Shown here: piece after piece, positions 4,698 to 5,788 of the stretch | Layout: each line of letters opens with the position of its first letter | How positions within the stretch are numbered: the stretch's first letter is position 1 | DNA from: Bifidobacterium breve | Lineage (GTDB): Bacteria; Actinomycetota; Acidimicrobiia; IMCC26256; PALSA-555 | Assembly (NCBI GenBank): GCA_945889545.1 | Contig: CAMDCC010000196.1 | Span: forward strand, 1 to 5,788 | Direction: 5' to 3' | Length of the DNA stretch: 5,788 nt | The notes under the pieces: model-generated | Told to the model about the DNA's origin: nothing | What the model saw: only the letters and a program-made list of their open reading frames with translations | Database searches by the model: none | Made by a program: the position numbers and the translations under genes

Positions 4698-5645
4698 TTG
4701 GCCAGAGTTCTCGTCACTCGCCGACTGCCCGATGGCGGCACCGATCCACTCACCGCGGCCGGTCACGAGATCGTCACGACCGACGACGATGCGCCACTGA
4801 CCCACGAGCAGCTGTGTACTGCCGTCGCCGAGGTTGACGCCGTCGTCTGCCTGCTCACGGATCGCATCGATGACGCCGTCATCACCGCAGGAGTACCGCA
4901 CCTCAAGGTCGTCGCCAACGTCGCAGTTGGTTACGACAACGTCGACGTGAGCGCGGCGGCGGCCGCGGGCGTTGCCGTGTGCAACACGCCGGGAGTGCTC
5001 GACGAGACCACCGCCGACCTCGCGTTCTTGCTGATTCTCACGGCGTCGCGCCTCTCGTCAACGGCGGAGCACGATCTCCGAACCGGGGCGTGGCACGGAT
5101 GGGGCATCAATCAGTACCTCGGTCGCGACGTGCACGGCGCCACGCTCGGCGTCGTCGGGTATGGCCGCATCGGGGCGGCCGTCGCGCGACGAGCCGAGGG
5201 ATTCGGGATGCACGTGCTCCATCACACCCGCAACGACACCGGCGCACCCGGTTGGGTCGCCGACCTGGATGCCTTGCTTGCCGAGAGCGACGTGGTCTCG
5301 CTCCATGTTCCCCTCAAGGATGAGACCCGACACCTCATCGACGCGCGCCGCCTTCAGCTCATGAAGCCGACGGCCGTGCTCGTCAACACGGCGCGCGGAC
5401 CGGTCGTCGACGAAGAAGCGCTCGCGATCGCGCTCGAGGGCGGGGAGATCTTCGCGGCCGGCATTGACGTATACGAGCGTGAGCCCGAGGTACATCCGAG
5501 ACTGCTGACCGCACCGCGCACGGTGCTGCTGCCGCACATCGGCTCGGCATCGCAGCAGACACGTACACGTATGGCGCAGCTCGCATGTGAAGGCGCCGTA
5601 GCCGTGCTCAATGGCGAACGCCCGCCGAACTTGGTGACGCCCTAG
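4698..5645 (+). CDS. D-2-hydroxyacid dehydrogenase (glyoxylate/hydroxypyruvate reductase type)
   Basis: This encodes 315 residues, the standard length for the D-glycerate dehydrogenase/glyoxylate reductase branch of the D-isomer-specific 2-hydroxyacid dehydrogenases, soluble dimeric enzymes. The substrate-binding part includes NVAVGYDNVD (74-83) and NTPGVLDETTADLAF (96-110). The Rossmann domain has GYGRIG (154-159). The catalytic residues are Arg233 in NTARGPVVDE, Glu262 in YEREPEVHP and His280 in LLPHIGSAS. The segment after the second Rossmann strand reads HHTRND, with Arg178 and no Asp/Glu at the strand end, which favours NADPH over NADH by family rules. Likely reactions are glyoxylate to glycolate and hydroxypyruvate to D-glycerate. 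The TTG start gives the family-like N-terminus ARVLVTRRLP but has no clear ribosome binding site; it lies six bases after the cupin stop, so translation is probably coupled. An IS630-type element begins at or just after the stop codon. Confidence 0.9.
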   Translation: MARVLVTRRLPDGGTDPLTAAGHEIVTTDDDAPLTHEQLCTAVAEVDAVVCLLTDRIDDAVITAGVPHLKVVANVAVGYDNVDVSAAAAAGVAVCNTPGVLDETTADLAFLLILTASRLSSTAEHDLRTGAWHGWGINQYLGRDVHGATLGVVGYGRIGAAVARRAEGFGMHVLHHTRNDTGAPGWVADLDALLAESDVVSLHVPLKDETRHLIDARRLQLMKPTAVLVNTARGPVVDEEALAIALEGGEIFAAGIDVYEREPEVHPRLLTAPRTVLLPHIGSASQQTRTRMAQLACEGAVAVLNGERPPNLVTP

Positions 5646-5788
5646 TGGTACGTCGCTGAATTAGCGAGGCGGGTTAGGTTGGCGGTATGCCGGTGATGAT
5701 TGCTGTTGCGTTGAAGGTGTCTCGGTCGCAGCGTCGAGAGTTGGAGCGGTTGGCTCGGTCGTCGTCGTTGCCGCATCGGGTGGTGGTG
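5646..5788 (+). mobile_element. IS630-type insertion sequence, left end only
   Basis: Directly after the dehydrogenase stop, the base usage changes and a transposase frame opens at 5687. The leader contains TCGCT-GAATT-AGCGA (5653-5667), a small inverted repeat likely to be part of the terminal repeat region. IS630 elements insert at TA dinucleotides; TA occurs at 5643-5644 (inside the stop codon) and at 5649-5650, so the exact boundary is uncertain by a few bases. The remainder of the element is outside the window. Confidence 0.65.
5687..5788 (+). CDS. IS630-family transposase, N-terminal fragment (cut by window edge)
   Basis: The first 34 codons are present from an ATG at 5687. The peptide begins MPVMIAVALKVSRSQRRELE and continues RLARSSSLPHRVVV. 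It matches the characteristic start of actinobacterial IS630 transposases, where a SxxQRxELExLARSSxLPHRVV block precedes the helix-turn-helix DNA-binding domain. The catalytic DDE domain would lie beyond the edge, so intactness cannot be judged. The codons favour T/G at third positions (gtt, tcg, ttg, cgt), unlike the C-rich neighbouring genes, in keeping with foreign origin. No strong ribosome binding site was seen. Confidence 0.8.
   Translation, partial: MPVMIAVALKVSRSQRRELERLARSSSLPHRVVV

Overview
The window is high-GC DNA with frequent GTG/TTG starts, probable leaderless genes and an AzlCD-type exporter. This suggests an actinobacterium (Actinomycetota, possibly an Acidimicrobiia-like lineage). 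The lineage is inferred from composition and gene style; no marker gene is present.

The left part (1-2138) looks like the end of an integrated element next to a tRNA gene. A full-length tyrosine recombinase (828-2000, minus) starts about 140 bases from the 3' end of tRNA-Arg(ACG) (2139-2211, minus). Between them lie tandem copies of a 10-base repeat, which are candidate arm-type sites for the recombinase. Beyond the integrase are a roughly 350-base stretch without a convincing gene (a hairpin and a doubtful reading frame that overlaps the integrase stop), a relatively AT-rich orphan gene for a small membrane-anchored protein (120-476), and an open frame leaving the window on the minus strand (1-127). 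The far end of the element is probably outside the window. The only internal candidate is an imperfect copy of part of the tRNA 3' end at 661-676.

The right part (2212-5645) reads as ordinary chromosome. It holds an NTF2/SnoaL-like protein resembling ketosteroid isomerase, with a palindrome over its promoter, and an azlC-azlD pair joined by an ATGA overlap (branched-chain amino-acid export). Next is a compact group around glyoxylate chemistry: an AllA-type ureidoglycolate lyase (minus), divergent from a single-domain cupin and a D-2-hydroxyacid dehydrogenase of the glyoxylate/hydroxypyruvate reductase type. The lyase would release glyoxylate and urea, the dehydrogenase could reduce the glyoxylate, and the cupin has no assigned step. 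The 101 bases between the divergent genes contain a 23-base imperfect palindrome centred on a possible -10 box.

At the right edge an IS630-type element begins almost at the stop codon of the dehydrogenase; only the first 34 codons of its transposase are in the window.

No CRISPR array, defence system or clearly new multi-gene system is visible. The best leads are the divergent glyoxylate cassette and its palindrome, the KSI-like protein with an altered catalytic position, and the recombinase-tRNA junction with its repeats.
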